DNA from: an uncultured Coriobacteriaceae bacterium
GTDB taxonomy: Bacteria > Actinomycetota > Coriobacteriia > Coriobacteriales > Atopobiaceae
Assembly (NCBI GenBank): GCA_900552935.1
Contig: USBN01000004.1
Coordinates: 1-64,000, forward strand
Length of the DNA stretch: 64,000 bases
Reading direction: 5' to 3'
Part shown: positions 46,439 through 56,118 of the stretch, piece after piece
Numbering within the stretch: the stretch's first letter is position 1
Layout: each line of letters begins with the position of its first letter
Made by a program: the position numbers and the translations under genes
The notes under the pieces: generated by a model
Seen by the model: the letters and a program-made list of their open reading frames with translations, nothing else
Databases searched by the model: none
What the model was told of the DNA's origin: nothing

Positions 46439-47934
46439 TGAGTGGCCGAACCCGCAGGAAGCTTCGCGTGGTCTTCTGCGCCTCCGAGGCCGCCCCGTTC
46501 GTGAAGACGGGCGGCCTGGGCGACGTCGCCGGCTCGCTCCCCCACGAGCTCCGTCGCTGCGGTAGCAAGGTCAGCGTGATCCTGCCCAAGTACCGCCGTA
46601 TCCCGGCGGAGTACCGCGACAAGATGAACCACGTGGCCGATTTCTGGATGAACCTGGGCTGGCGCAACGTCTGGTGCGGCGTCGACCACCTCAACTATCA
46701 CAGCATCGACTACTACTTCATTGATAACGAGGACTACTTCGGCCGCGACACCATCTACGGCGACTTTGACGATGGAGAGCGCTTCGCGTTCTTCTCGAAG
46801 GCCATTACGGAGTGCCTGGGTCGCGTGCCGGAGCTTGCCGGGACCGACATCCTCCACTGCAACGACTGGCAGACGGCGCTCTCGTGCGTGTTCCTCCGCG
46901 AGTTCTACAAGGGCCTTCCCGGATACGACAACGTCAAGACGGTGTTCTCTATCCATAACGTGAAGTTCCAGGGCCAGTATGGCGACGAGGTCATGAGCGA
47001 CATCTGCGGCCTTGCGGACACCGCTGCCGCCGGCCAGATGTATACGGCCCCGAAGACCATCAACTTCATGAAGGGGGCGCTCCTCTACGCGGACACCATC
47101 ACCACGGTAAGCCCGACTTACGCCGAGGAGCTCAAGACCCCGTTCTATGGCGAGGGCCTCGACGACATCTTCCGCGATCGCGCCTGGAAGTTGCATGGCA
47201 TCTTGAACGGTATCGACACGCAGGAGTACGACCCCAGGACTGACTCTGGCATTGCCAGTCACTACTCCGTGGACGACCTCTCCGGCAAGGCCGCTTGCAA
47301 GGCGGCGCTGCAGGAGGAGCTCGGCCTCGAGGTCGATCCGAGCCGCCCTCTCGCCGTCATGGTGAGTCGCCTCACCAAGCAGAAGGGCTGCGACCTGGTC
47401 CAGTACGCACTGGGTCAGCTGCTCGACCGCTCGGTCCAAGTTGCCGTGCTCGGCACCGGCGAGAGCCAGTACGAGGATTCCCTCCGCTACTTCGACTGGA
47501 AGTACAAGGGACAGATGTGCGCTCGCATCGACTTCGACTCGAAGCTGTCGCATCGCATGTATGCGGGTGCGGACCTGTTCCTGATGCCCAGCCAGTTCGA
47601 GCCGTGCGGCCTGTCGCAGATGATCTCGATGCGCTACGGCACCCTGCCGGTGGTTCGCGAGACCGGCGGCCTCAAGGATTCCGTCGTGCCGTACAACAAG
47701 TTCACGGGCGAGGGGACCGGTTTTTCGTTCGCGAACTTCAATGGCGACGAGTTCGCTGCGACGGTTTTGAACGCCTGTGAGGTATTCTGGACTGACAAGG
47801 ATGCCTGGGAGGGCCTCATGCGCAATGCCATGGGGGCCGATTTCGGCTGGCGCCGCGCTGCCAACCAGTATCTGGATGCCTACCATGACCTCCATCCCGA
47901 GGTGATTCCTTACAACAAGAAGCGGAACCGGTAG
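46438..47934 (+). CDS. glgA: Glycogen synthase (ADP-glucose)
   Basis: The 498-aa GT5 enzyme adds glucose from ADP-glucose to the growing glucan. The N-terminal ADP-glucose motif is PFVKTGGLGDVAGSLP. HCNDWQTAL, FSIHNVKFQGQY, VSRLTKQKGCDLV and PSQFEPCGLSQMISMRYGTL mark the GT-B fold. It starts at a GTG overlapping the glgD stop, so both are translated in step. It ends 52 bp before the GH13-GH77 gene. Confidence 0.95.
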   Translation: MSGRTRRKLRVVFCASEAAPFVKTGGLGDVAGSLPHELRRCGSKVSVILPKYRRIPAEYRDKMNHVADFWMNLGWRNVWCGVDHLNYHSIDYYFIDNEDYFGRDTIYGDFDDGERFAFFSKAITECLGRVPELAGTDILHCNDWQTALSCVFLREFYKGLPGYDNVKTVFSIHNVKFQGQYGDEVMSDICGLADTAAAGQMYTAPKTINFMKGALLYADTITTVSPTYAEELKTPFYGEGLDDIFRDRAWKLHGILNGIDTQEYDPRTDSGIASHYSVDDLSGKAACKAALQEELGLEVDPSRPLAVMVSRLTKQKGCDLVQYALGQLLDRSVQVAVLGTGESQYEDSLRYFDWKYKGQMCARIDFDSKLSHRMYAGADLFLMPSQFEPCGLSQMISMRYGTLPVVRETGGLKDSVVPYNKFTGEGTGFSFANFNGDEFAATVLNACEVFWTDKDAWEGLMRNAMGADFGWRRAANQYLDAYHDLHPEVIPYNKKRNR

Positions 47935-47986
47935 AGCCCGTCGCCTGCGGAGCTCCCGGTGACCGCAGGACGGATGGGATAGAGAC

Positions 47987-50900
47987 ATGTGGGCACATCA
48001 CGACAGTCGTGACAGCCGCTATAGGATTCCGTTCGGTGCCGCCCCCGCGGGCGGCACCGTCACGCTTGGCCTCTCCATCGGCGGAGACTCTGGCGCGCAT
48101 GTGGCCCTGCGCACGTGGGTCGACGGCGAGGGGGAGGCCTTCGTCCCCATGACGGGCGAGCCCGAGGGCGATCACCTGCGCTTTTCGTGCGAGTTCACGC
48201 GTGAGAGCCCTGCGATCGTGTGGTACTCCTTCGTGATCGAGCGCTCTGACGGCAGGGTGCTGCGCTATGGCGCGCGCGATGGTCACACCGGCGGTGAGGG
48301 CATGCTCTGCGAGTGGCAGCCCTCCTCCTTCCAGCTCACGGTCTATCGCCCGCGCGAGGTCAAGCCGGAATGGTTTACCTCGGGCATCGTCTACCAAATC
48401 TTCCCGGACCGCTATCGCCGCGGGGACGACTGGCGTGAACGCACACAGGCCGCCTGCCATCTCCACGGAAATGACTCCGCGGATGGCATCCCCGGCCCCA
48501 GGCGCCGCGTGGTCGAGGACTGGGACACGGACCCGTCCTACGAGAAGGACGCCGATGGCCGCGTCGTGGCGTGGGACTTCTACGGCGGCACGCTCGAGGG
48601 CATCAGGGGAGACCTACGCCGTCTCGCCGACATGGGCGTGACCGTCATTTATCTGAACCCGATCTTCGAGGCTCGCAGCAGCCATCGCTATGACACGGCC
48701 GACTTCATGCGTGTTGACGCGATGCTTGGTGACGAGGAGGGATTCTCCAGGCTCTGCCGCGAGGCGGGAGAGCTCGGCATCTCGATAGTCCTTGACGGTG
48801 TCTTCAACCATGTGGGCGCGGACAGCCGCTACTTCAACCGCTACGAGACCTACCCCGAGCCTGGCGCCTGGCAGGCCCACGAGGCGGAGGTCGCCACTGG
48901 CAGCCCGGAGGCGGGCGAAGCCACCTCTCCCTATGCGGACTGGTTCAACTTCAACGACGACGGTACCTACGAGGCTTGGTGGGGCGTCGACGACCTGCCT
49001 GCCGTGAACGAGACGAACCCTGGCTACCAGAACTTCATCACGGGGCCCGAGGGCGTCGTGCGCCACTGGCTCGCCGCTGGCGCGCGCGGCTGGCGCCTCG
49101 ACGTGGCGGACGAGTTGCCGGACGAGTTCATCGAGGATATCAAGACGGCCGCCCTCGCGGAGCGCCCAGACGCACTCGTCCTGGGCGAGGTCTGGGAAGA
49201 CGCGTCGAACAAGATAAGCTATGGCAAGCTGCGTCGCTATCTGCTGGGTTCCGAACTCGACAGTGCGATGAACTATCCGTTCCGCACGGCGGTGCTCGAC
49301 TTCCTTCTCGGCAACGTCAGCGCGGCGGATGCGGCGGAGAGCCTCATGCAGATCGCGGAGAACTATCCGCCCGAGGCCATGGCTGCCGCGCTGAACCTGC
49401 TCTCGAGCCATGATCGCCCGCGTCTCATGAGCGTGCTGGGCGGAGCCCTCGACCATCCCGACTGGCAGCCTTGGCCCGACGACTTCCCCGGACGCCTCAC
49501 GGAGGCGCGCCGCGGCCTCGCCAAGGGCCGCTTCTGGCTCGCGACGCTCCTCCAGATGACCTACCAGGGCGTCCCTAGCATCTACTACGGCGACGAGCGC
49601 GGCATGGAAGGTCTCTGCGACCCGTGCAACCGCGGTCCCTATCCGTGGGACGGTGGCGACGCGGACTGCCAGGTGATGTATCGCAACACCACCCAGCTGA
49701 GGCGCGCCCTGCCCGTGCTCACGGATGGCATCGTGAGGCCCATCAACTGCGGCGACGATGTTCTTGGCTGGTGGCGTCTGCCTGCTGGCGCGAGCCTCGC
49801 TCCGCATGATGCGTCCGATGGCCCGAGCGTTTGCGTCCTCGTGAACAGGAGCCTTTCTGAGTCAAGGTACGCCTCCATTCCCAGCCGTGGCGAGCGTGCC
49901 GTCGACCTTATCGGCGGCATGGAGCTCAGGCGTGAGGGCGAGGCGGTCTCGTTTACGTTGCCGCCCCTTGGCAGTGCCGTGGTCTATTTTGATGACGAGA
50001 AGACCTTGGCTAGGCCTATGGACGCCGGCTGCGGCGTGGTTTGCCACGTCACGAGCATCCCCAACGGCGACAAGCCCGGTACGCTGGGCGCCCCCGCTCG
50101 CGCCTTCGTCGATTGGCTTGCGTCCTGCGGGCAGCGCTATTGGCAGATCCTCCCCGTGAACCCCACGGACATGTACGGCTCGCCCTATGCGGGGTCCTCG
50201 GTCTTCGCCGGAAACGAGCGCTTGCTCGAACCGGATGAGGACGAGCTCAGGCGTCGCTTCGAGGCGTTCGAGCCCGATGCCGCGTTCCGCGAGTTCGTGC
50301 AGATCAACAATGACTGGCTCGAGCCCTACTGCTGCTTCGCCGCCATCGCCGAGGTGCTTGGCACGGAGGAGTGGCAGACCTGGCCGGAGGAGCTGCGCCA
50401 CTATACGCCGGAGCTTGCGGATGACCCGCGCTTCAGTGCCGGCGTCGCATTCCATCGTTTTGCGCAGTGGGAGTTCGAGTGGGAGTGGATGGATCTGCGC
50501 GCCTACGCGAACGCCCGAGGCATCGAGGTCATCGGTGACATTCCCATGTACGTCGCCTCCTCCTCCGCTGACGTCTGGGCGCATCCCGAGCAGTTCCGTC
50601 TCGACGCGGACGGCGCGGCGGAGCTCCAGGCCGGCACCCCGCCGGACCAGTTCGCCGAGGAGGGCCAACTCTGGGGCAACCCCTGTTACCGCTGGGATGC
50701 GATGCGCGCCGACGGCTACGCCTGGTGGATGCGCCGCCTCGCGCGCACCTTCGGCCTCTATGACGTGACGCGCCTCGACCACTTCCTGGGCTTCGAGAAC
50801 TACTACGGCGTGCCCGCTGGCAAGGGGGCCCGTAGCGGCTCGTGGCTCGCGGGCCCGGGCGTTGACCTCTTCGCCCACGCCAGCTCGCTGCTGGGGCCGT

Positions 50901-51352
50901 TGCCGATTCTCGCCGAGGACCTCGGCTCGATCACGCCCGCCACGCGCGCCCTTCTTGCGCAGGTGGGTTGTCCGGGCATGGACGTTCTCCTCTTCGCTGA
51001 CGGCGACGTGAGAGACGGGTGGCATCCGCACGCGGACAAGGTCGCCTATACCTCCACGCATGACACCTCCACGCTCGTGGGTTGGTGCGGGCAGAGGTTT
51101 GGCCTTGCCGAGGGTGACGCTCGCGAACTCGCCAGTCGTCTCATGCGTGACGCCTACTCGAGTTCCTCTCGCGTGGTCATGTGCACGCTGCAGGATGCGG
51201 CGCTGCTCGGCGACGAGGCTCGCATGAACGTGCCCGGCGTCGCGGGCGGCAACTGGAGCTGGCGCGCCACCGAGGCGGATCTCGACGCCGCCGCGCCGCA
51301 CCTTCGCGAGCTCGCTTCCCTGCGTCCCGAGCGCCAGGAGGATGGTCGCTAG
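47987..51352 (+). CDS. Fusion of GH13 glucan hydrolase and GH77 4-alpha-glucanotransferase
   Basis: The 1,121-aa cytoplasmic protein carries two enzymes. The first (residues about 1-665) has an N-terminal beta domain and a GH13 barrel: GIVYQIFPDRY, DGVFNHVG, RGWRLDVADE (nucleophile Asp), LVLGEVWED (acid/base Glu) and LSSHDRPR. It resembles neopullulanase or cyclomaltodextrinase types. The second (about 675-1121) is MalQ-like GH77: HVTSIPNGDKPGTLG, QILPVNPTD, VTRLDHFLGF, ILAEDLGSI and YTSTHDTSTLVGW. Together they could trim and rearrange maltodextrins released by phosphorylase. The gene stop overlaps the mfd start (TAGTG). Confidence 0.92.
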   Translation: MWAHHDSRDSRYRIPFGAAPAGGTVTLGLSIGGDSGAHVALRTWVDGEGEAFVPMTGEPEGDHLRFSCEFTRESPAIVWYSFVIERSDGRVLRYGARDGHTGGEGMLCEWQPSSFQLTVYRPREVKPEWFTSGIVYQIFPDRYRRGDDWRERTQAACHLHGNDSADGIPGPRRRVVEDWDTDPSYEKDADGRVVAWDFYGGTLEGIRGDLRRLADMGVTVIYLNPIFEARSSHRYDTADFMRVDAMLGDEEGFSRLCREAGELGISIVLDGVFNHVGADSRYFNRYETYPEPGAWQAHEAEVATGSPEAGEATSPYADWFNFNDDGTYEAWWGVDDLPAVNETNPGYQNFITGPEGVVRHWLAAGARGWRLDVADELPDEFIEDIKTAALAERPDALVLGEVWEDASNKISYGKLRRYLLGSELDSAMNYPFRTAVLDFLLGNVSAADAAESLMQIAENYPPEAMAAALNLLSSHDRPRLMSVLGGALDHPDWQPWPDDFPGRLTEARRGLAKGRFWLATLLQMTYQGVPSIYYGDERGMEGLCDPCNRGPYPWDGGDADCQVMYRNTTQLRRALPVLTDGIVRPINCGDDVLGWWRLPAGASLAPHDASDGPSVCVLVNRSLSESRYASIPSRGERAVDLIGGMELRREGEAVSFTLPPLGSAVVYFDDEKTLARPMDAGCGVVCHVTSIPNGDKPGTLGAPARAFVDWLASCGQRYWQILPVNPTDMYGSPYAGSSVFAGNERLLEPDEDELRRRFEAFEPDAAFREFVQINNDWLEPYCCFAAIAEVLGTEEWQTWPEELRHYTPELADDPRFSAGVAFHRFAQWEFEWEWMDLRAYANARGIEVIGDIPMYVASSSADVWAHPEQFRLDADGAAELQAGTPPDQFAEEGQLWGNPCYRWDAMRADGYAWWMRRLARTFGLYDVTRLDHFLGFENYYGVPAGKGARSGSWLAGPGVDLFAHASSLLGPLPILAEDLGSITPATRALLAQVGCPGMDVLLFADGDVRDGWHPHADKVAYTSTHDTSTLVGWCGQRFGLAEGDARELASRLMRDAYSSSSRVVMCTLQDAALLGDEARMNVPGVAGGNWSWRATEADLDAAAPHLRELASLRPERQEDGR

Positions 51353-54300
51353 TGCTTATCAACCGAGTCTCTCGACAGCTGCTTTCCGCGCCGGAACTTC
51401 TCCCGGCGCTCTCCGAGCTCCGGGCCGGAAGCGATGCCACGCTGGCAGTCTCCCAGAGCGCTCGTCCGCTCGTGCTGGCGAGTGTCTGGGCGGCTGATCC
51501 GCGTCCGTGCCTGTTCGTGGTCTCCGGCGAGGAGGCGGCGGACCGCGCAGCTAAGGCTCTCTCGGCATGGCTCGGCGGAGACGTCGTCTGTCGCTACCCC
51601 GAGCGTCGTGACCTCCCCTGGAAGGCGGAGACGCCGGACTGGTCCGTCGTCGGAGCTCGTTGCGAGGCGATCGGGCGCCTGGCGACCGGCGACCCCTGCC
51701 TCGTTGTGGCGAGCGCTCGCTCGCTGCTTCGCCGCGTGCCGCCCGTGGGGTCTGGCTACTGGGCGAGCAGCACCTTCTCGGTGGGTGACGAGGTACCCTT
51801 CGAGGAGGTCGGGTCCCTGCTCGTGGGCCTCGGCTACTCCGATTCGGGCGAACTCGACGGCCCCGGCACCTTCCACATCCACGGCGACTCGGTTGACATC
51901 CACCCTGCCCAGATGGGCACACCGGTGCGCATCGAGTTCTTCGGCGACGAGGTCGATCGCGTGAGGCGTATGGTCGCCTCCACTGGCCAGACCATCGGCG
52001 ACCTCGACAGCGTGACCGTGCGCCCTTGCCGAGAGCTGGCGCTCACGGACGAGACGGTTGCCCGCGCGCGCAAGGCGCTCTGGGCGGACGCCCAGACGAG
52101 CACCAAGGTCGCCGCTGACCTCGAGCTCATCGAGGCGCGAAGCGCGGACCCCACACTCGAGCGCTATCTCGCCGCCTTCTATGGCAAGACGGCGAGTCCT
52201 CTCGAGCACGTCTGTGAGGGCGCCCTCATGTGCTTTGCCGAGCCGCGTGCCCTCTTTGACGACTGTGTGCGCGCGTCGGACGAGGTTACCCAGCTTGCGG
52301 CCAACGCCGGCGAGGAGACGGCGGGGCTCTACACTGCTCCCCGTGACCTCGACTTCGGCCGCCAGCAGCGGCTTTCGTTCGCCAGCATGTTGCGCGTGGG
52401 CTCCCAGGTCACTGCGGAGCTGCCCGTGAGGCAGCCGAGCGTCGCCGGCTCCGACACGCGCCTGCTCGGTCGCGTCCGCCAGCTTCTGAACGACGGCGCT
52501 TCCGTGCTGTTCGCCGTGCCTGACCGCGCGGCGCGCGAGCACCTCGAACTCACCTTTGGTGACGAGCGCGTCACCTTTGGCGAGGCGCTGGGCTCCGCTC
52601 CGGAGAATAGCGTGCCGGTGATGGACCCGACCGCGAACGACCTTGCGAGCGCGCCGGACCTCCCGCGCGGCCAGGTGACCTTCACTGACCTTCCCGTGCC
52701 TGCCGGCGTCATCGTGCCGTCGGCGCGCCTCGCGATTCTCTCCGTGGGCGACCTCGCGATTCGCTCCGCCAAGCGCAAGACGCGCCGCCGCGTCGATCCC
52801 ACGAGCGTGACCTTCCCGTTCAAGCCCGGAGACTACGTCGTCCACGCCACGCACGGCATCGCGCTCTTCTCCGACATCGTGCGCCAGGAGGTTGCCGGCA
52901 AGGAACGCGACTACTTCCTGCTCGAATACTCCGGCGGAGACAAGCTCTTCGTACCGCTTGAGCAGGTCGATCGCATCACGCGCTATGTTGGCCCGGACGG
53001 ATCCGCGCCGCGCCTCACGCGCCTCAACACCGCGGACTGGAGCCGTGCCACCGGCAAGGCTCGCAAGAACGCCCGCCGCCTCGCCTTCGACCTCGTTGAC
53101 CTCTATACGCGTCGTGCGAGCGTCCAGGGTTTTGCCTTCGCGCCGGACACGCCCGAGCAGCAAGACATGGAGGCGGAGTTCCCCTACCAGCTCACGCAGG
53201 ATCAGGCCTCTGCCGTGGCGGACATCAAGTCCGACATGGAGACCGCCCGTCCGATGGACCGCCTGCTCTGCGGTGACGTGGGCTTCGGCAAGACCGAGGT
53301 AGCCCTGCGCGCCGCCTTCAAGTGCGTCGCCGAGGGCCGTCAGGTCATGGTGCTTTGCCCCACTACGATTCTCGCCCAGCAGCACTTCGAGACGTTTTTT
53401 AACCGCTTCGCACCGTTCGACTTCGAGGTCGACGTGCTCTCGCGCTTCCGCACGCCCAAGCAGCAGAAGCTTGCCCTCGAGGGCTTTGCGAGCGGCAAGG
53501 TGAGCGTCCTCGTGGGCACCCACCGCCTGCTTTCCGCGGACGTGAATCCGCACGACCTGGGCCTCGTCATCATCGACGAGGAGCAGCGTTTCGGCGTCCA
53601 GCACAAGGAGCAGCTCAAGAACATGCGCGAGCAGGTCGACGTGCTCACACTCTCCGCCACGCCCATCCCGCGCACCATGCAGATGGCGATGAGCGGCGTG
53701 CGCGACATGAGCCTGATCATGACGCCGCCGCCGGGGCGCCTCCCCGTCAAGGTGACGGTGGGGGAGTACGACCCAGACGTCGTCTCCGCGGCCATCCGTG
53801 CGGAGCTCGCCCGTGATGGCCAGGTCTACTACGTCTCCAACCGCGTGAAGACCATCGATGAGGCCGAGGCTCGCGTGCTCGAGGCCGCGCCCGAGGCCCG
53901 CGTGGGCGTGGCGCACGGCAAGATGAGCGCCAAGCAGGTCGAGGACATGATGATGAAGTTCCAGCGCGGCGAGATCGACGTGCTGGTGGCGACCACCATC
54001 ATCGAGAGCGGCATCGACAACCCCCACAGCAACACCCTCATCATCGAGGACTCCCAGCGCTTGGGCCTGGCACAGCTCTACCAGCTCAAGGGGCGCGTCG
54101 GCCGTGGCCGCATCCAGGCGTACGCCTACTTCATGTTCCCCGGCGAGCGTCCGCTCACGCCTGAGGCGACGGATCGCCTCATGGCGATCAACGAGTACCA
54201 GGAGCTTGGCAGCGGCATGCGCGTCGCCATGCGCGACCTCGAGATTCGCGGCGCCGGCTCGCTCGTGGGAGCGGAGCAGCACGGCAACCTCTCGAGCGTC

Positions 54301-54816
54301 GGCTTCGACCTGTTCACCCAGATGCTTGGCGAGGCCGTCGCCGAGGCGAAGGGCGAGGCAGGTGGCGAGCTCGCGCAGAGCGAGGTCAACATCAACCTGT
54401 CTGCGGACTTCTACCTCGCAGAGGAGTACCTGCCTGAGGTCGACAAGCGCGTCCTGGTGTACCGCAAGCTCGCTGGCGCCGTGGAGCTTGCCGAGGTCGA
54501 CGCGCTCGAGCAAGTGTGCGAGCGCGACTTCGGCGCGATGCCTGCCGCCGCGAAGAACCTCTTCGACCGCGCGCGCATCCGCATCCGCTCCCAGCGCCTG
54601 GGCGTCACGAGCGTCACGCTCACGAGTGGCCGCATCATCTACCTGGGCCTCAAGTGCTCTCGCGACCTTACGCTCAAGTTCAAGGCACGTGGGGCGATCA
54701 TCTATCCCAAGACCGAGAAGGTCGCCTACCCCTTCAAGCGCGGTGCCGAGGATCTCGTCGCCTGCGCCCTGGCCGTGCTCGAGGAGGCCGGTGGCGATGA
54801 CGAGCCAGAAGAATAA
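51352..54816 (+). CDS. mfd: Transcription-repair coupling factor
   Basis: The 1,154-aa DNA translocase removes stalled RNA polymerase and recruits UvrA. It has UvrB-like N-terminal domains, the RNA-polymerase-binding CarD-like domain (FKPGDYVVHATHGIALF, about residue 490), and a RecG-like motor (GDVGFGKTEVALRA, about 640; VIIDEEQRFGVQHK; LSATPIPRTM; the TRG region; a C-terminal D7 domain). It starts at GTG 51352 inside the stop of the preceding gene, with AGGAGG nine bases upstream. Its place at the end of a glycogen operon is unusual. Confidence 0.96.
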   Translation: MLINRVSRQLLSAPELLPALSELRAGSDATLAVSQSARPLVLASVWAADPRPCLFVVSGEEAADRAAKALSAWLGGDVVCRYPERRDLPWKAETPDWSVVGARCEAIGRLATGDPCLVVASARSLLRRVPPVGSGYWASSTFSVGDEVPFEEVGSLLVGLGYSDSGELDGPGTFHIHGDSVDIHPAQMGTPVRIEFFGDEVDRVRRMVASTGQTIGDLDSVTVRPCRELALTDETVARARKALWADAQTSTKVAADLELIEARSADPTLERYLAAFYGKTASPLEHVCEGALMCFAEPRALFDDCVRASDEVTQLAANAGEETAGLYTAPRDLDFGRQQRLSFASMLRVGSQVTAELPVRQPSVAGSDTRLLGRVRQLLNDGASVLFAVPDRAAREHLELTFGDERVTFGEALGSAPENSVPVMDPTANDLASAPDLPRGQVTFTDLPVPAGVIVPSARLAILSVGDLAIRSAKRKTRRRVDPTSVTFPFKPGDYVVHATHGIALFSDIVRQEVAGKERDYFLLEYSGGDKLFVPLEQVDRITRYVGPDGSAPRLTRLNTADWSRATGKARKNARRLAFDLVDLYTRRASVQGFAFAPDTPEQQDMEAEFPYQLTQDQASAVADIKSDMETARPMDRLLCGDVGFGKTEVALRAAFKCVAEGRQVMVLCPTTILAQQHFETFFNRFAPFDFEVDVLSRFRTPKQQKLALEGFASGKVSVLVGTHRLLSADVNPHDLGLVIIDEEQRFGVQHKEQLKNMREQVDVLTLSATPIPRTMQMAMSGVRDMSLIMTPPPGRLPVKVTVGEYDPDVVSAAIRAELARDGQVYYVSNRVKTIDEAEARVLEAAPEARVGVAHGKMSAKQVEDMMMKFQRGEIDVLVATTIIESGIDNPHSNTLIIEDSQRLGLAQLYQLKGRVGRGRIQAYAYFMFPGERPLTPEATDRLMAINEYQELGSGMRVAMRDLEIRGAGSLVGAEQHGNLSSVGFDLFTQMLGEAVAEAKGEAGGELAQSEVNINLSADFYLAEEYLPEVDKRVLVYRKLAGAVELAEVDALEQVCERDFGAMPAAAKNLFDRARIRIRSQRLGVTSVTLTSGRIIYLGLKCSRDLTLKFKARGAIIYPKTEKVAYPFKRGAEDLVACALAVLEEAGGDDEPEE

Positions 54817-54888
54817 TCGCTGGTGAGGACTCTGGCACCATGCCAAGGCCTCGCCAAGACCCATCCCTTCGAACGAACGGAGAAGATC

Positions 54889-55974
54889 ATGGCCGAGAAC
54901 AGTTCGAACACCCCAATCGATGCGGCTGCCGCTGCGGAGGCCGCCTTTGTCGAGGTCGCCGGCAAGCCCTTCCCCTCGGATGTCTTTACCGCGCCCGAGC
55001 TGCGCTGGGCCGTCATCGGTTGCGGTGTCATCGCGAACCAGATGGCGAAGTCGTTCGCACTCGCGGGCCGCAAGCTCGCCGGCGTCCAGAATCGCACGCG
55101 GGTCAAGGCGGAGGAGTTCGCCGAGCGCTGGGGCGTCGCGCGCGTCTATGACACGCCGGAGGAGCTCTATGCCGACCCTGACATCGACGCCATCTACATC
55201 ACGACGCCCCATAACACGCATACCAAGTATCTCCGCGGCGCCCTTGGCTCGGGCAAGCACGTGTTGTGCGAGAAGTCCATCACGCTGAACTCCGAGGAGC
55301 TCGCTGAGGCGCTGACGATCGCGGACGCCAACCACGTTCAGCTCGTCGATGCCACCACCATCCTGCACATGCCCCTCTACCGCGAGATCATCCGCCGCGC
55401 CATGGCGGGCGAGTTCGGCCAGATGAACCTGGCACAGATTAACTTCGGCTCCTACAAGGAGTTCGATCCCAAATCGCGCTTCTACAACCGCGATCTCGCG
55501 GGCGGCGCCCTGCTCGACATCGGCGTCTATGCGATTACCCTCGCGCGCCTGTTCATGATGAGCCTGCCGGAGGACGTGCTCTCGATTGCCAATGCCTGCT
55601 CCACGGGCGTCGACGTCACGAGCGGCATCGTGCTGCGCAATCCCGACATGCAGATGGCCACCATCACGCTGTCGCTCCACTCGAAGCAGCCCAAGCGCGC
55701 CGTCCTCTCGTTTGACGACTGCTACATCGAGGTCACGGACTACCCGCGCGCATGCCGCGCCACCATCGTCTGGACGGCCGATGGCCGCCGCGAGGAGATT
55801 CGTGCGGGTGAGGAGGCCTACGCGCTGTGTTACGAGGCCGCGAACCTCGAGCGCGCCGTGGCCGGAGACCAGGTCGAGCAGAATATGATTGCCTACACCG
55901 TTGACGTCATGGCCATCATGACGATGCTCCGTCGCCAGTGGGGCATTCGCTACCCCGAGGAAGAGCGGGCGTAA
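54889..55974 (+). CDS. Gfo/Idh/MocA-family oxidoreductase
   Basis: The 361-aa NAD(P)-dependent enzyme has a Rossmann start (WAVIGCGVIANQMAKSFALA), the family EKP-like motif replaced by CEKSITLNSEE, the TTPHNTHTKYL region and a C-terminal alpha/beta domain starting INFGSYKEFDP with GGALLDIGVYA. Members oxidise sugars, inositols or dihydrodiols. The canonical Lys of EKP is kept (EKS), so catalysis is likely. The substrate is unknown. The start is ATG 54889 after GGAG. It lies between mfd and the SGNH-MazG fusion. Confidence 0.88.
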   Translation: MAENSSNTPIDAAAAAEAAFVEVAGKPFPSDVFTAPELRWAVIGCGVIANQMAKSFALAGRKLAGVQNRTRVKAEEFAERWGVARVYDTPEELYADPDIDAIYITTPHNTHTKYLRGALGSGKHVLCEKSITLNSEELAEALTIADANHVQLVDATTILHMPLYREIIRRAMAGEFGQMNLAQINFGSYKEFDPKSRFYNRDLAGGALLDIGVYAITLARLFMMSLPEDVLSIANACSTGVDVTSGIVLRNPDMQMATITLSLHSKQPKRAVLSFDDCYIEVTDYPRACRATIVWTADGRREEIRAGEEAYALCYEAANLERAVAGDQVEQNMIAYTVDVMAIMTMLRRQWGIRYPEEERA

Positions 55975-56118
55975 AACAGCTCCGCGAGCGGCGGCCGCAC
56001 GCGCTTTGCCGCCGTCGCTTCTTTGGCATGGTGGGGCGTAAGCGCTCTGTCAGGAGTCGGCGTCTTTTCAGACTCGAGCGCTACACTTGGGCAAAACCAA
56101 GGGAGAGAAAGAAGAAAC

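Noticed and set aside
44084..47988. Minus-strand open frames opposite glgC, glgD and glgA
   Set aside because: They have no domains or ribosome sites; the + strand genes are clear and complete.
51349..55680. Minus-strand open frame of more than 1,400 codons
   Set aside because: It is opposite mfd and the Gfo/Idh/MocA gene and has low-complexity composition (many His, Arg, Gly, Ala) with no domain. It is a shadow of GC-rich codons.
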